Assembly (NCBI RefSeq): GCF_900699765.1
Contig: NZ_CAADHO010000011.1
Location: forward strand, 8,623-72,622
DNA length: 64,000 nt
DNA from: Desulfoluna butyratoxydans
GTDB lineage: Bacteria; Desulfobacterota; Desulfobacteria; Desulfobacterales; Desulfolunaceae
Direction of reading: 5' to 3'
Positions 25,743-34,595 of this stretch are shown here, piece by piece. The translations under genes were made by a program, and so were the position numbers. Numbering within the stretch: position 1 is the first letter of the stretch; each line of letters begins with the position of its first letter. Below the pieces are notes generated by a model. That model saw only the letters and a list, made by a program, of their open reading frames with translations. It searched no databases and had not been told where the DNA came from.

Positions 25743-25830
25743 TATTATGGAGATCCCGCGGCAGTCCCATAAAGCGGCCGGAGCACTTGCACCATGTTGT
25801 TTATTCCGAGTTTTCAACCAGAGGAGAGGC

Positions 25831-27645
25831 ATGATGGCACACCAACTTGCAGATCGACGTGACGTTGAATTTGTTCTTCATGAGCAGCTGAACCTGAGTG
25901 ACCTGAGCAACCATGAAACCTACGGAGAGTTCAATAAGAAAACCATCGACCTGGTGATCTCCGAGGCGCGGAACCTGGCTTTGAAAGAGGTGCTTCCCAC
26001 CAACGCCCCCGGGGACCAGACCGGTTGCAGCCTGGATAAGGGGCAGGTGCAGATCCCCGAGGAGTTCAAGCGGATCTGGGATCTGTATCGGGACGGGGAG
26101 TGGATCGCCACAAGCGAAGACCCGTCCTGGGGCGGCCAGGGCATGCCCCACGCCCTCTCCATGGCATGCACGGAGTACCTCTCCGGGGCCAACATGGCCA
26201 TGTACATGTACGTGGCACTGACCCACGGCGCCGCCAACCTTGTGGAGGCCTTCGGCACCCAGAGCCAGAAAGAGAAGTACCTGCGCAAGATGTATTCCGG
26301 CCAGTGGACCGGCACCATGCTCCTCACCGAACCCGGCGCCGGTTCCGACGTGGGCGCCCTGACCACCACGGCCACCCCCAATGCCGACGGCACTTACAGC
26401 ATCAAGGGCAACAAGATCTTTATCTCCGGGGGCGATCACGACATGGCCGAAAACATCGTGCACCCTGTGCTGGCCCGCATCGACGGGGCTCCTGCCGGTA
26501 CCAAGGGCATCAGCCTGTTCACCGTGCCCAAGTACCGGGTTGCCGAAGACGGCTCCGTGGGGGAACTCAACGACGTGGTCTGCACGGGCATCGAGCACAA
26601 AATGGGTATCCACGGCAACTGCACCTGCTCCCTTGCCCTGGGAGAGAAGGGCGGTTGCGTGGGCGAGCTCCTGGGTGAGCCCAACAAGGGCATGCGCGCC
26701 ATGTTCCAGATGATGAACGAAGCCCGTCTCTTTGTGGGCATCCAGGGACTCAGCGTGGCCGGGGCTTCGTACGCCAACGCATTGACCTACGCCAAGGAGC
26801 GTGTCCAGGGGCCCAACCTCATGTCCATGATGGAGAAGAACCCGCCTGCCGTGCCCATCATCCAGCATCCGGACATCCGTCGCCAGCTCATCACCATGAA
26901 GGCCAACGTGGAGGCCATGCGAAGCCTCCTCTTTTACATCGGGTACTGCTCGGACCTCAAAAAAGTGAGTGATTCCGAGGAAGAGAAGGAACGCCTCCAG
27001 GGAATCATCGACGTGCTCATCCCCATCGGCAAGGGGTACGTCACGGACCGCTCCTACGATGTCTGCTCCCACGGCATGCAGGTCTACGGGGGCTACGGGT
27101 TCATTGAAGAGTACCCCCAGGCCCAGCTGCTCCGGGACTGCCGCATCACCATGATCTACGAGGGCACCAACGGGATTCAGGCCATGGACCTTCTGGGCCG
27201 CAAACTCGGCATGAAAAAGGGCAAGGCTGTCATGGACCTCATGGGCGAGATGCAGAAAACCATTGCCGAAGCGCGCGGGGTGGAGACCCTTTCTCCCCTT
27301 GCCGACGAGCTTGAAAAAGCCGTGGGCAAACTCGGCGAGGTGGCCATGTACATGGGCAAGACCGCCATGAGCACCGAGGTGATGAACGCCTTTGCCAGCG
27401 CACATCCCTTCATGACCGTCACAGGGGACGTGGTCTTTGCCTGGATGCATCTCTGGCGGGCCGTTACCGCAACTGCGGCCCTTGAAAAGGCCAAAAAGAA
27501 AGACAAGGATTTCTACGGAGGCATCCTGTCCTCGGCCGCCCACTACATCCAGACGGAGCTTCCCGTGGCCCAGGGGCGCATGCGTGCCATCCTCAAGGGA
27601 TCGGATGCCGCCATGACCATCCCGGAGTCCTCATTTTTCGGGTAA
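25831..27645 (+). CDS. Long-form acyl-CoA dehydrogenase (AcdA/DmdC-like)
   Basis: 604 residues, longer than the ~380-residue standard family because of a C-terminal extension found in DmdC-type and related enzymes. The FAD site and substrate strand include LTEPGAGSDVGAL near residue 170, and the late core reads VCSHGMQVYGGYGFIEEYPQ near 410-430, where the QVYGGYGF pattern is typical. The catalytic glutamate probably lies in MIYEGTNGIQAMDLLGRK. It oxidises an acyl-CoA to the 2-enoyl-CoA, passing electrons to ETF. GAGGAG precedes the ATG at 25831. The chain-length preference cannot be read; butyryl-CoA or longer chains fit the neighbouring crotonyl-CoA chemistry. Confidence 0.9.
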   Translation: MMAHQLADRRDVEFVLHEQLNLSDLSNHETYGEFNKKTIDLVISEARNLALKEVLPTNAPGDQTGCSLDKGQVQIPEEFKRIWDLYRDGEWIATSEDPSWGGQGMPHALSMACTEYLSGANMAMYMYVALTHGAANLVEAFGTQSQKEKYLRKMYSGQWTGTMLLTEPGAGSDVGALTTTATPNADGTYSIKGNKIFISGGDHDMAENIVHPVLARIDGAPAGTKGISLFTVPKYRVAEDGSVGELNDVVCTGIEHKMGIHGNCTCSLALGEKGGCVGELLGEPNKGMRAMFQMMNEARLFVGIQGLSVAGASYANALTYAKERVQGPNLMSMMEKNPPAVPIIQHPDIRRQLITMKANVEAMRSLLFYIGYCSDLKKVSDSEEEKERLQGIIDVLIPIGKGYVTDRSYDVCSHGMQVYGGYGFIEEYPQAQLLRDCRITMIYEGTNGIQAMDLLGRKLGMKKGKAVMDLMGEMQKTIAEARGVETLSPLADELEKAVGKLGEVAMYMGKTAMSTEVMNAFASAHPFMTVTGDVVFAWMHLWRAVTATAALEKAKKKDKDFYGGILSSAAHYIQTELPVAQGRMRAILKGSDAAMTIPESSFFG

Positions 27646-27730
27646 GATGCCTGGCACACAAGCCCTCCGTGATTGACATCGCGGGGCGTCAGGTATAGAT
27701 ATCGTTCCAAGGTTCCGGTGTATTGGGGCT

Positions 27731-27775
27731 CTGGCAGATAGATCCCACGATTTATCTGCCAGGGCCTTTGTTCTG
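27731..27775 (+). terminator. Hairpin between acyl-CoA dehydrogenase and a hypothetical gene
   Basis: CTGGCAGATA and TATCTGCCAG form a perfect 10-bp stem with a 12-base loop. It is followed by GGCCTTTGTTCTGTTT, a weak T-rich tail. Confidence 0.55.
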
Positions 27776-27803
27776 TTTGCTGATTGTGGATGTGGAGGCG
27801 GAG

Positions 27804-28397
27804 ATGTTTTTTCTGGGGGCGTATCTGGAGCGGGAGCAGGGGACTGCCGAGGTGGTTGTGGTGGAAAAGGGATTTTACAGCGGCACCAAGCGGTACCGCA
27901 TCGCCCATGCCGAAATCCTTCAGGAAAAAGACCACGACACCTTGACCCGGACCCTCCTTGACATGCGCCTGGATGATCGCTGGACAGCGGTGAAGAAGGT
28001 GTTCAGCCAGAGCGGTCGTCCCCCCAAGACCAAAAAAGAGCCTCCGTTGATCCTTCTCTCCTCCTGGGACGACGAGGTGCGCATGGCAGAGGCCATGCGA
28101 AGGCGATGCGCGTCCGTGGAGGTGCTTTTAAGCACCGAGCCCGATGAGACCGCCCGGCAACGCCTCAAATCCGATGCCTTTCACAACTGCCATGTGGTGA
28201 CCGCCTCCATGATGGCGGAGGCCCTGGGCAAGGCCGTGAAAAAAGGGAGCTTTAACATGGACCAGCTCGGGGCGTACCCGGTGGTCTCCCTTGCCCCTGC
28301 CGAGGGCCAGATGGCAGATGAAAGGTCTGCCTGGCTTTGCGCCCTGGGCGGGTGTCTCTGGCACGGTGAATCCATCCGGCGCGTCAAGCGCTACTGA
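27804..28397 (+). CDS. Hypothetical protein
   Basis: 197 residues, no signal or membrane segment, no family recognised. It begins MFFLGAYLEREQG and has an alternation of strands and helices, a basic middle (KVFSQSGRPPKTKKE) and a region ILLSSWDDEVRMAEAMRRRC that resembles a nucleotide-fold strand-loop-helix, but no motif I can name. The ATG at 27804 is chosen because GGAGG lies 5 bases upstream; the frame is open further 5' through the hairpin. It is probably a monocistronic gene. Confidence 0.6.
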   Translation: MFFLGAYLEREQGTAEVVVVEKGFYSGTKRYRIAHAEILQEKDHDTLTRTLLDMRLDDRWTAVKKVFSQSGRPPKTKKEPPLILLSSWDDEVRMAEAMRRRCASVEVLLSTEPDETARQRLKSDAFHNCHVVTASMMAEALGKAVKKGSFNMDQLGAYPVVSLAPAEGQMADERSAWLCALGGCLWHGESIRRVKRY

Positions 28398-28751
28398 TCA
28401 CATTCCCTCCTTGATTGCCGTTCAGGCTTGTGAGCATGCGGGCAGCCCCTGGTTCGGTTACGGGGGCCCGGCGGTGGCCTCATGCCTTCTCCCTCTCTTC
28501 TTTTCCCTTTATTCCGCGTGTCAGCCATGGCTTGTGCTGTTATCTGCAAACGGTTGATTTGTTCCTTTATGCCTCCCTCGCAATTCTATTGAAAGATATC
28601 ATCAGTATAATTGATGATGCCTTTTTAATTTCTTCACCAAATCGGGATGAAATACAAAATGCGTTTACGGTCTTCTCTTTGTAATGCACTCGAATCATGT
28701 TGTTTTTATGGAATAACGCGCATTCTTCCTCAGCCCTTTTAAAAAAATTAA

Positions 28752-28781
28752 TTGACAAGGATCACACACGGGGCGTAGGGT
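28752..28781 (+). promoter_or_regulatory. Promoter of the first cytochrome complex operon
   Basis: TTGACA (28752-28757) and TAGGGT after 18 bases align with TTGACA/TAAAGT before the second copy of the operon. The sequence from here to the start codon is partly conserved between the two operons. Confidence 0.5.
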
Positions 28782-28787
28782 TTCATT

Positions 28788-28804
28788 GCTCATACGCAGT
28801 GAGC
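28788..28804. promoter_or_regulatory. Inverted repeat GCTCA-N7-TGAGC, predicted operator (copy 1)
   Basis: GCTCA TACGCAG TGAGC lies just downstream of the promoter. The same box, with one change, lies at 32513-32529 before the second operon, while much of the surrounding leader has diverged. Confidence 0.5.
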
Positions 28805-29046
28805 ATGGAGTATTGATGAGTAATACATTGAGAGACACATAACGGGGCGATTTTTACGTTGCGGGCCCACGCCCGCAGGAATCCACATTTTGAGAAATTC
28901 GCCTTCTCAGCAGGGATCACAGGAGAACGCATTTCCCGGCAGCGCTGCCGGGGGATCTGTTTGTTTGGACCGATGCCGCAGTCGAGATGACTGGGCCCGA
29001 TATATCCATTGTTTTCTGTTAACCTGAGCCATGAGAAGGAACCGTT

Positions 29047-29970
29047 ATGCGAAAACGAGTCGAGGCAACCCTGGCTGTTCTTTTGATCCTGTCCTGTGTG
29101 GGGTTGCGGCTGGCGTATACCGAACACCGGATGCCGCCGGAAGAAGGCGTTGATCTCATTACCATTGATTCCATTGCCCCGTTGGACACCCTTCAACGTC
29201 CCCCCGTTCGATTCCCCCATGGGATTCATGTGGCGGCCACAAGCGAGTCTGCCGGCTGCCTGGCATGCCATGACCCGGCCCCCGGAGCCGGTCATGGGAT
29301 CTCTTTTTCCATGAAAAACCGCCATGAACTCTCCGGTGAGGCGCTTCAGGACCTCTACCACGACCAGTGTATCGGATGTCATGCTCACCGTGAAACAGCA
29401 GGGCTGCCCACCGGGCCCCAGGTTTGCAGCGGTTGCCATGTAAAACCCATCCCCGACCCTTCCCCCGTGTCGCACGCCATAGCCTTTGACCCCCGTCTCC
29501 ACATGCGCCATACCGACGATGCAGCCCTTGACTGCCAGGTATGCCATGACGCCCTGCCGTCCGGTGAGAGCCGTGGGGAGGCACACGACCTGTGCGTCAC
29601 CTGCCATCTGAACGCCGCGTCCGTCTCCACTGCCGACGCACCTTTAGAGTGCACCGGGTGCCACGCCCTTTCCGCCTCTCAAGGGGAGGGACATGGAGCC
29701 GTTCATGGCGGCGAGGTCGATTTCGATCACGATCTCCATGAGGAAGCCGATATCTCCTGCGAGGTCTGTCACCACAAGGAGCCTGAAACCGGTTGCGCCG
29801 AGTGCCATCCCAGGCGCGGTGAGCCCGGGGGCGACAGCGTCTCCCTCCAGGCGGCCATGCACTCCCGAACCTCTGATCGCAGCTGCATTGGATGCCATGA
29901 CATCATGGGTGCCGGCGTGGTGGACGACTGCACCGGGTGCCATGCTCCCTTCGGCACCGAGACCGAGTAG
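29047..29970 (+). CDS. Decahaem cytochrome c of a Tmc/Ohc-like membrane complex (copy 1)
   Basis: 307 residues with an N-terminal signal peptide or membrane anchor (residues about 7-24) for export to the periplasm. I count ten CXXCH haem motifs. The last four follow the pattern of a class III tetrahaem c3 domain (FDHDLHEEADISCEVCHH onward); the first six are arranged as two groups of three. Periplasmic cytochromes of this kind exchange electrons with hydrogenase- or formate dehydrogenase-linked c3. The octahaem OhcA and tetrahaem TmcA subunits have the same two partner genes, but ten haems is unusual for either. AAGGA precedes the ATG. It is first of three genes. Confidence 0.88.
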   Translation: MRKRVEATLAVLLILSCVGLRLAYTEHRMPPEEGVDLITIDSIAPLDTLQRPPVRFPHGIHVAATSESAGCLACHDPAPGAGHGISFSMKNRHELSGEALQDLYHDQCIGCHAHRETAGLPTGPQVCSGCHVKPIPDPSPVSHAIAFDPRLHMRHTDDAALDCQVCHDALPSGESRGEAHDLCVTCHLNAASVSTADAPLECTGCHALSASQGEGHGAVHGGEVDFDHDLHEEADISCEVCHHKEPETGCAECHPRRGEPGGDSVSLQAAMHSRTSDRSCIGCHDIMGAGVVDDCTGCHAPFGTETE

Positions 29971-30024
29971 GCAACTGTCTTTGCGCCTGTTTTCTTATCG
30001 GATCCTAATTTTGGAGGACATATC

Positions 30025-30702
30025 ATGTACCAGTTTATTACCGGGCCCCTTCTCTGGCTCGCCTTCAGCGTTTTTTTTGTCGGGTGCGTTGTGCATGTGG
30101 TTTTGTACGTCAAGAACCTGGACCAGGATCTGGACCGGGTCTCCTATGGTTCACACGTGGGCTGGGGCATCCGTGGTGCCCTGCGTTCCCTAGTTTTCTG
30201 GATGCTTCCCTTCGGCACACGAAGCTGGCGGGTGAAACCCGTTTATACGGTTATCTTTTACCTTTTTCACCTTGGGGCGGTGATCGCACCCCTGTTTCTC
30301 TCCGCCCATGTGGTGATCCTGAAGCTGCGCTGGGGCATTGCCTTGCCGACCCTGCCCGATGTGGTGGCGGACTGGATGACCGTGGGGGTGATCCTTGCGG
30401 CCCTGGCCATGGTGATTCGCCGTCTGGCGTTGCCTGAAGTGCGAGTTCTCACCACAAGTCGGGAGATCGGAACCCTTGTCATCGCCGTGGCTCCCTTTGT
30501 CACCGGGTTCATTGCCTATCACCAGATCGGGGACAGCACCTTCTGGACCCTGGCCCATATTCTTTCAGGGGAGATGCTGCTGGTGGCTGTTCCCTTTACC
30601 AAGCTCTCCCATGTGGTGCTTTTTTTCTGCTCCCGGATTCAGCTGGGCATGGATTTCGGCATTAAGCGAGGGGGGATGAAATCCGCGGGCATGCCTGTGT
30701 GA
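30025..30702 (+). CDS. NarI-like cytochrome b membrane subunit (copy 1)
   Basis: 225 residues with five hydrophobic segments, the architecture of NarI/DsrM-type di-haem cytochromes b. Histidines inside or near the helices (FHLGAVIAPLFLSAHVVIL; AYHQIGDSTFWTLAHILSGE; LSHVVLFF) can serve as axial ligands. It would pass electrons between the periplasmic decahaem protein, the quinone pool and the cytoplasmic CCG subunit. GGAGG lies 7 bases before the ATG, and it is 54 bases after the cytochrome gene in one operon. The paralogue at 33877 has exactly the same length. Confidence 0.88.
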   Translation: MYQFITGPLLWLAFSVFFVGCVVHVVLYVKNLDQDLDRVSYGSHVGWGIRGALRSLVFWMLPFGTRSWRVKPVYTVIFYLFHLGAVIAPLFLSAHVVILKLRWGIALPTLPDVVADWMTVGVILAALAMVIRRLALPEVRVLTTSREIGTLVIAVAPFVTGFIAYHQIGDSTFWTLAHILSGEMLLVAVPFTKLSHVVLFFCSRIQLGMDFGIKRGGMKSAGMPV

Positions 30703-30781
30703 CCCCCTGGTAGAAACGGAGACAACAACGTCCCTTAAGGGGCTTACGATGTGTACGGACCATGATCATAAGAAGGAAAAG

Positions 30782-32170
30782 ATGATGCCGGAAGGAACAT
30801 TTTGCAACAGAAAACCCATCGATACCAAAGACGAACTCCAGGCGTTCATGCAGGACAAGGGGGGCGCCAGATATTATGAAGAGATGACGTCCCTTGAGGT
30901 GGATGTCCCCGCCCTGAAGGCAGAACTCAAGCGGACCCTCAAATCCAGATTGAAAACCTGGCTCAATACCTGCCAGGGGTGCGGCCTCTGTGCCGACTCC
31001 TGTTTTTTCTATCTTGCCAACGACAAGGATCCCAAGCAGGTTCCGTCCTACAAGATCCGGTCCACCCTGGGCGAGCTGGTGCAGCGGAAAGGGGAGGTGG
31101 ACACCGACTTTATGATGCACTGCATGGATGTGGCCTGGGGCCAGTGCACCTGCTGCAACCGATGCGCCCTCTACTGCCCCATGGGCATCGACATGGGGGT
31201 GATGTTCAGCTACCTGCGGGGTTTGCTCTACTCCCAGGGGTTTGTGCCCTGGGAGATGAAGATCGGTTCGGGCATGCACCGGGTCTACCGCGCGCAGATG
31301 GACATCACCACCGAAGACTGGGTGGATACCTGTGAGTGGATGGAGGAAGAGACCGAGGAGGAGTGGCCGGGCCTGAAAATACCCGTGGATCAGGAGAACA
31401 CGGACATCATCTACACGGTCAACGCCCGGGAACCCAAGCATTATCCCGAAGACCTTGCCGACGCCGCCACCTTGTTCCATCTGGCCGGGGAGAGCTGGAC
31501 AGTCCCTTCCGAAGGGTGGGAGGAGACCAGCCTGGCCATGTTCGCAGGGGACTGGGAGGCTGCAAAAATGCAGGTTCAGTCCGTCTACTCGGCCATTGAT
31601 CGCCTCAAGCCCAAGCGCATGGTGGTCACCGAGTGCGGGCACGCCTACCGGGCCACGGTCATTGAAGGGCCTTACTGGGCAGGGATCAAGGACGGGAAGC
31701 CGCCGGTGGAGACCCTGCACTATGTGGAGTGGGTGGCAGAGGCCCTGCAGACCGGCAAGCTCAAGATTGACCCGGCCAGGCGCATCAAGGAGCCCGTGAC
31801 CTATCACGACTCCTGCAACTACATCCGCAACGCGGGCCTGGCAAAGGCCGCACGGTATATCATGGGGCAGATCGCAGAGGATTTCAGGGAGATGACGCCC
31901 ACCCGCGAACACAACTTCTGTTGCGGCGGGGGAGGGGGGCTGAACGGCATCGGGCGCTACCGCCAGGAGCGCAATACCGGCATGAAGGTGAAGCGGGACC
32001 AGATCCTGGCCACCGGGGCCAAACTGGTGATCACCCCGTGCCATAACTGCTGGGACGCCATCCGGGACCTTGAAGAGGTCTACAAGATCGGGATCCGCTG
32101 GTCGTTTCTCAAGCCCCTGCTCATCAAGATGGTGGAGGTCCCCGAGTACCTGACCCACGTGGAAGAGTAG
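30782..32170 (+). CDS. CCG-domain iron-sulfur protein, HdrD/DsrK/TmcB-like (copy 1)
   Basis: 462 residues. Two [4Fe-4S] motifs (CQGCGLCADSC and CTCCNRCALYC followed by PMG) precede two CCG-type regions: TECGHAYRATV, and the second with FCCGGGGGLNGIGRYR and ITPCHNCWDAI. These bind the special Fe-S centre found in heterodisulfide reductase and DsrK. It faces the cytoplasm and would reduce or oxidise a thiol/disulfide-type substrate. I prefer the ATG at 30782 (AAGGA 4 bases upstream), which matches the start of the second copy; 30749, with AAGGGG 7 bases upstream, is the alternative. It ends the operon, before a strong terminator. Confidence 0.88.
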   Translation: MMPEGTFCNRKPIDTKDELQAFMQDKGGARYYEEMTSLEVDVPALKAELKRTLKSRLKTWLNTCQGCGLCADSCFFYLANDKDPKQVPSYKIRSTLGELVQRKGEVDTDFMMHCMDVAWGQCTCCNRCALYCPMGIDMGVMFSYLRGLLYSQGFVPWEMKIGSGMHRVYRAQMDITTEDWVDTCEWMEEETEEEWPGLKIPVDQENTDIIYTVNAREPKHYPEDLADAATLFHLAGESWTVPSEGWEETSLAMFAGDWEAAKMQVQSVYSAIDRLKPKRMVVTECGHAYRATVIEGPYWAGIKDGKPPVETLHYVEWVAEALQTGKLKIDPARRIKEPVTYHDSCNYIRNAGLAKAARYIMGQIAEDFREMTPTREHNFCCGGGGGLNGIGRYRQERNTGMKVKRDQILATGAKLVITPCHNCWDAIRDLEEVYKIGIRWSFLKPLLIKMVEVPEYLTHVEE

Positions 32171-32233
32171 GCCGCGGGGGAGCTCCTTTTCAGGGGGATT
32201 TTTTTGACAGCATCAGGGCGTTCGTTGCCCCGG

Positions 32234-32269
32234 GCCCGGCAGGCGGGATCTTCGCCTGCCGGGCTTTTT
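32234..32269 (+). terminator. Intrinsic terminator of the first cytochrome complex operon
   Basis: A perfect 12-bp stem GCCCGGCAGGCG/CGCCTGCCGGGC with a 7-base loop, followed by TTTTT. Confidence 0.92.
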
Positions 32270-32479
32270 GCTCAGGAAGGTCTGTGGCGCGTTGAAAAGG
32301 GTGTTTAAAAAGTCTAACTGAGGAATGTATTCAATTGAATTTAACATACCATCGCAATCTATACTGCTATGGTATAGTAAATGAAATTCGGAAAAATTTC
32401 TTAACTTAACACTTTGTATTTTAACGATAAAAAATGCAGTGCTCAGGAGCATGCTCTCCGTTTTTTGTTAAAAAATATT

Positions 32480-32529
32480 TGACAATGAACCGCCACATGG
32501 TAAAGTGCTTTTGCTCATACGCAGTGGGC
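32480..32529 (+). promoter_or_regulatory. Promoter and operator of the second cytochrome complex operon
   Basis: TTGACA (32480) with TAAAGT 16 bases later, then GCTCA TACGCAG TGGGC at 32513-32529. Both correspond to the elements before copy 1; the operator has one mismatch in its right arm. Confidence 0.5.
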
Positions 32530-32791
32530 TTGGAGTTTTTTATCTAGTAATACGTGTAACATAATTGCAGGCGTTATAACGTCTGTTGTGGGGATAGTTA
32601 TTCCCACGCCCTGACAGGCTGCACCTTTGCACCAAATGGTGTCGGCCCTCATTCAGCAGGAAACAAAGAGAAGCTGTTTCTGAATTTCAAATTCAGGGAC
32701 GATTGCTCGGCATTGAAACCGGCGTCGCGACGACCCGGTACGGATATAGCCATTGTTTTCTGTTAACTTGAGGGTTTGGTAAGGAGCAGTT

Positions 32792-33739
32792 ATGCGCAAA
32801 CGAGTCGGGGCAAGCCTGGCATTTCTCCTTGGTCTTCTGTTTTTCGGCCTCTGTCTTGCATATTCCGAGGGCACCGACGAACAGAATCGGGGTGTAGATG
32901 TCATCTCCATGGACACCATCACTTCCTACGGGGTACTTCAGCGCCCCAAGGTACACTTCCCACACGAAAAACATGTGATTGATGCCGAGAAGGACACGTG
33001 CCTTCAGTGCCATGAGGAGCGGCCAGACGGCGGGGTTTCCCTTGCGTTCAGGCAGCGTAAAGGGCTCTCCGGCATGGAGGCCAGGGACTATTACCACGCC
33101 CAGTGCATCCAGTGCCACGCCGATGCGGCCGCGGCAACAGGGGCCACAGGGCCCCAGGTCTGCGGCGGCTGCCACGTTAATGGCGAGCCCGCATCATCAC
33201 CTTCTTCGTCCCACGCCATCGATTTTGACGATACCCTGCACAGCATCCACACCGAGCAGGCCACCCTTGACTGTCGCACATGCCACGACAGGCTCCACGG
33301 GGAGCCCGGTGCAACGGACAGTCCGGCCATGTCGCCGCGGGAAACTTCCCACGATCTGTGCGTGAGCTGCCATGTATCCACCCTTGATTCCGGTGAACCC
33401 GGCGGTCCCGTAACCTGCACAGCCTGCCACACCGACCCTGTGGACACCTCCTCCATGCCGCGCGTTGCCGCCGGTGGCGGTGAGGTGCTCTTTGACCACG
33501 ACCTCCATGAAGGCGCAGACATCTCCTGCGAGACCTGTCACCACAAGGAGCCGGAAACCTCCTGCTCCGAATGCCATGACGCGTCGGGCTCTTCCCGGGG
33601 CGGCGGCGTCTCCCTGTACGCTGCCATGCACAGCCGGCAAGCCGACCGCAGCTGCATCGGCTGCCATGACGCCATGGGGGCAGGGGAGGTGGACGACTGC
33701 ACCGGCTGCCATGCCCCGTTCAGCGGGGGAACCCCTTAA
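32792..33739 (+). CDS. Decahaem cytochrome c of a Tmc/Ohc-like membrane complex (copy 2)
   Basis: 315 residues, clearly paralogous to 29047-29970 along its whole length, from MRKRVGASLA to the end DDCTGCHAPF. Ten CXXCH motifs occupy the same positions. A signal or anchor helix spans residues about 8-23. The linkers between haem motifs differ in length and sequence (for example HGEPGATDSPAMSPRET after haem 4), so the copies have diverged outside the haem sites. AAGGAG precedes the ATG. It heads the second three-gene operon. Confidence 0.88.
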   Translation: MRKRVGASLAFLLGLLFFGLCLAYSEGTDEQNRGVDVISMDTITSYGVLQRPKVHFPHEKHVIDAEKDTCLQCHEERPDGGVSLAFRQRKGLSGMEARDYYHAQCIQCHADAAAATGATGPQVCGGCHVNGEPASSPSSSHAIDFDDTLHSIHTEQATLDCRTCHDRLHGEPGATDSPAMSPRETSHDLCVSCHVSTLDSGEPGGPVTCTACHTDPVDTSSMPRVAAGGGEVLFDHDLHEGADISCETCHHKEPETSCSECHDASGSSRGGGVSLYAAMHSRQADRSCIGCHDAMGAGEVDDCTGCHAPFSGGTP

Positions 33740-33876
33740 ACGATCGGGATGGACACCTCCCGGGCTCGGATGATTTCCCGAGCCCGGGGACCGGACCCTT
33801 CGCATCCTGGCGGCAGCACCGCCGGGACGTGGGCGAAGGGCCGCCTTCTTACAGGAATGAACAAAGAGGAAACACC

Positions 33877-34554
33877 ATGTATCAATTTATCACCGGGCCG
33901 CTGTTGTGGCTTTCCCTCGGGATTTTTTCCATCGGTTGCATTGCCCATGTGGCTCTTTATATCAAAAACCTCGACGCCCGCCTGGACCGGGTGGCCTATG
34001 ACACATGCATCGCAAGCGGGCTGAAAGGGGCCCTGCGCTCCATTGTGCTCTGGCTGATTCCCTTCGGGACCCGTTGCTGGCGGCAGAACCCCGTACACAC
34101 CCTGCTGTTTTATCTCTTTCACGTGGGGGCCGTGGTCGCTCCGCTGTTTGTCTCGGCCCACGGCATCCTGCTGAAATACCGCTGGGGCATCTCCATTCCG
34201 GCCATGCCCGATGCCGTGGCCGATGCCCTCACCGTGGGTGTTCTGATAGGGGCCGCAGGGCTTCTCATCCGCCGCATGGTGCTCCCCGAGGTGCGACAGC
34301 TCACAAGGCCCCGGGACATCGGCGTGCTCTTTTTGTCGGTGGCGCCCTTTGCCACCGCTTTCATGGCCTATCACCAGATCGGAGACGTCACCTTCTGGAC
34401 CCTGGCGCACATCCTCAGCGGGGAACTCTTCCTCGTGGCCGTGCCCTTTACCAAGCTCTCTCATATCGTGCTTTTCTTCTGCTCGCGCATCCAGCTCGGC
34501 ATGGACTTCAGCATCAAGCGCGGTGGGCTCAAGGCCCCTGGATTTCCCTGGTAA
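33877..34554 (+). CDS. NarI-like cytochrome b membrane subunit (copy 2)
   Basis: 225 residues, with the same five-helix plan and the same histidine positions as copy 1 (LFHVGAVVAPLFVSAHGILL; AYHQIGDVTFWTLAHILSGE). GAGGA lies before the ATG at 33877; the frame is open upstream but the conserved N-terminus MYQFITGPLLWL begins here. The 137-base gap from the cytochrome gene is longer than in copy 1 and contains a run resembling CCGGGCTCGGATG...CCCGAGCCCGGGG, a possible hairpin. Confidence 0.88.
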   Translation: MYQFITGPLLWLSLGIFSIGCIAHVALYIKNLDARLDRVAYDTCIASGLKGALRSIVLWLIPFGTRCWRQNPVHTLLFYLFHVGAVVAPLFVSAHGILLKYRWGISIPAMPDAVADALTVGVLIGAAGLLIRRMVLPEVRQLTRPRDIGVLFLSVAPFATAFMAYHQIGDVTFWTLAHILSGELFLVAVPFTKLSHIVLFFCSRIQLGMDFSIKRGGLKAPGFPW

Positions 34555-34595
34555 CCATCTTTTTTAAGATACAACGATTTTGTGAGTGAGGAACC

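Larger units (their letters stand above)
28398..29046. other. Leader region of the first cytochrome complex operon
   Basis: 649 bases without a gene. The first half is AT-rich. The second half holds the promoter and operator entered separately, then about 240 nt of leader. The last 60 bases (ending in CCATTGTTTTCTGTTAAC) are conserved in the second operon. Confidence 0.6.
32171..32791. other. Region between the two cytochrome operons
   Basis: Beyond the terminator and promoter listed separately, 32290-32480 is AT-rich and holds no gene I can support. The final 60 bases match those before copy 1, including CCATTGTTTTCTGTTAAC. Confidence 0.6.
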
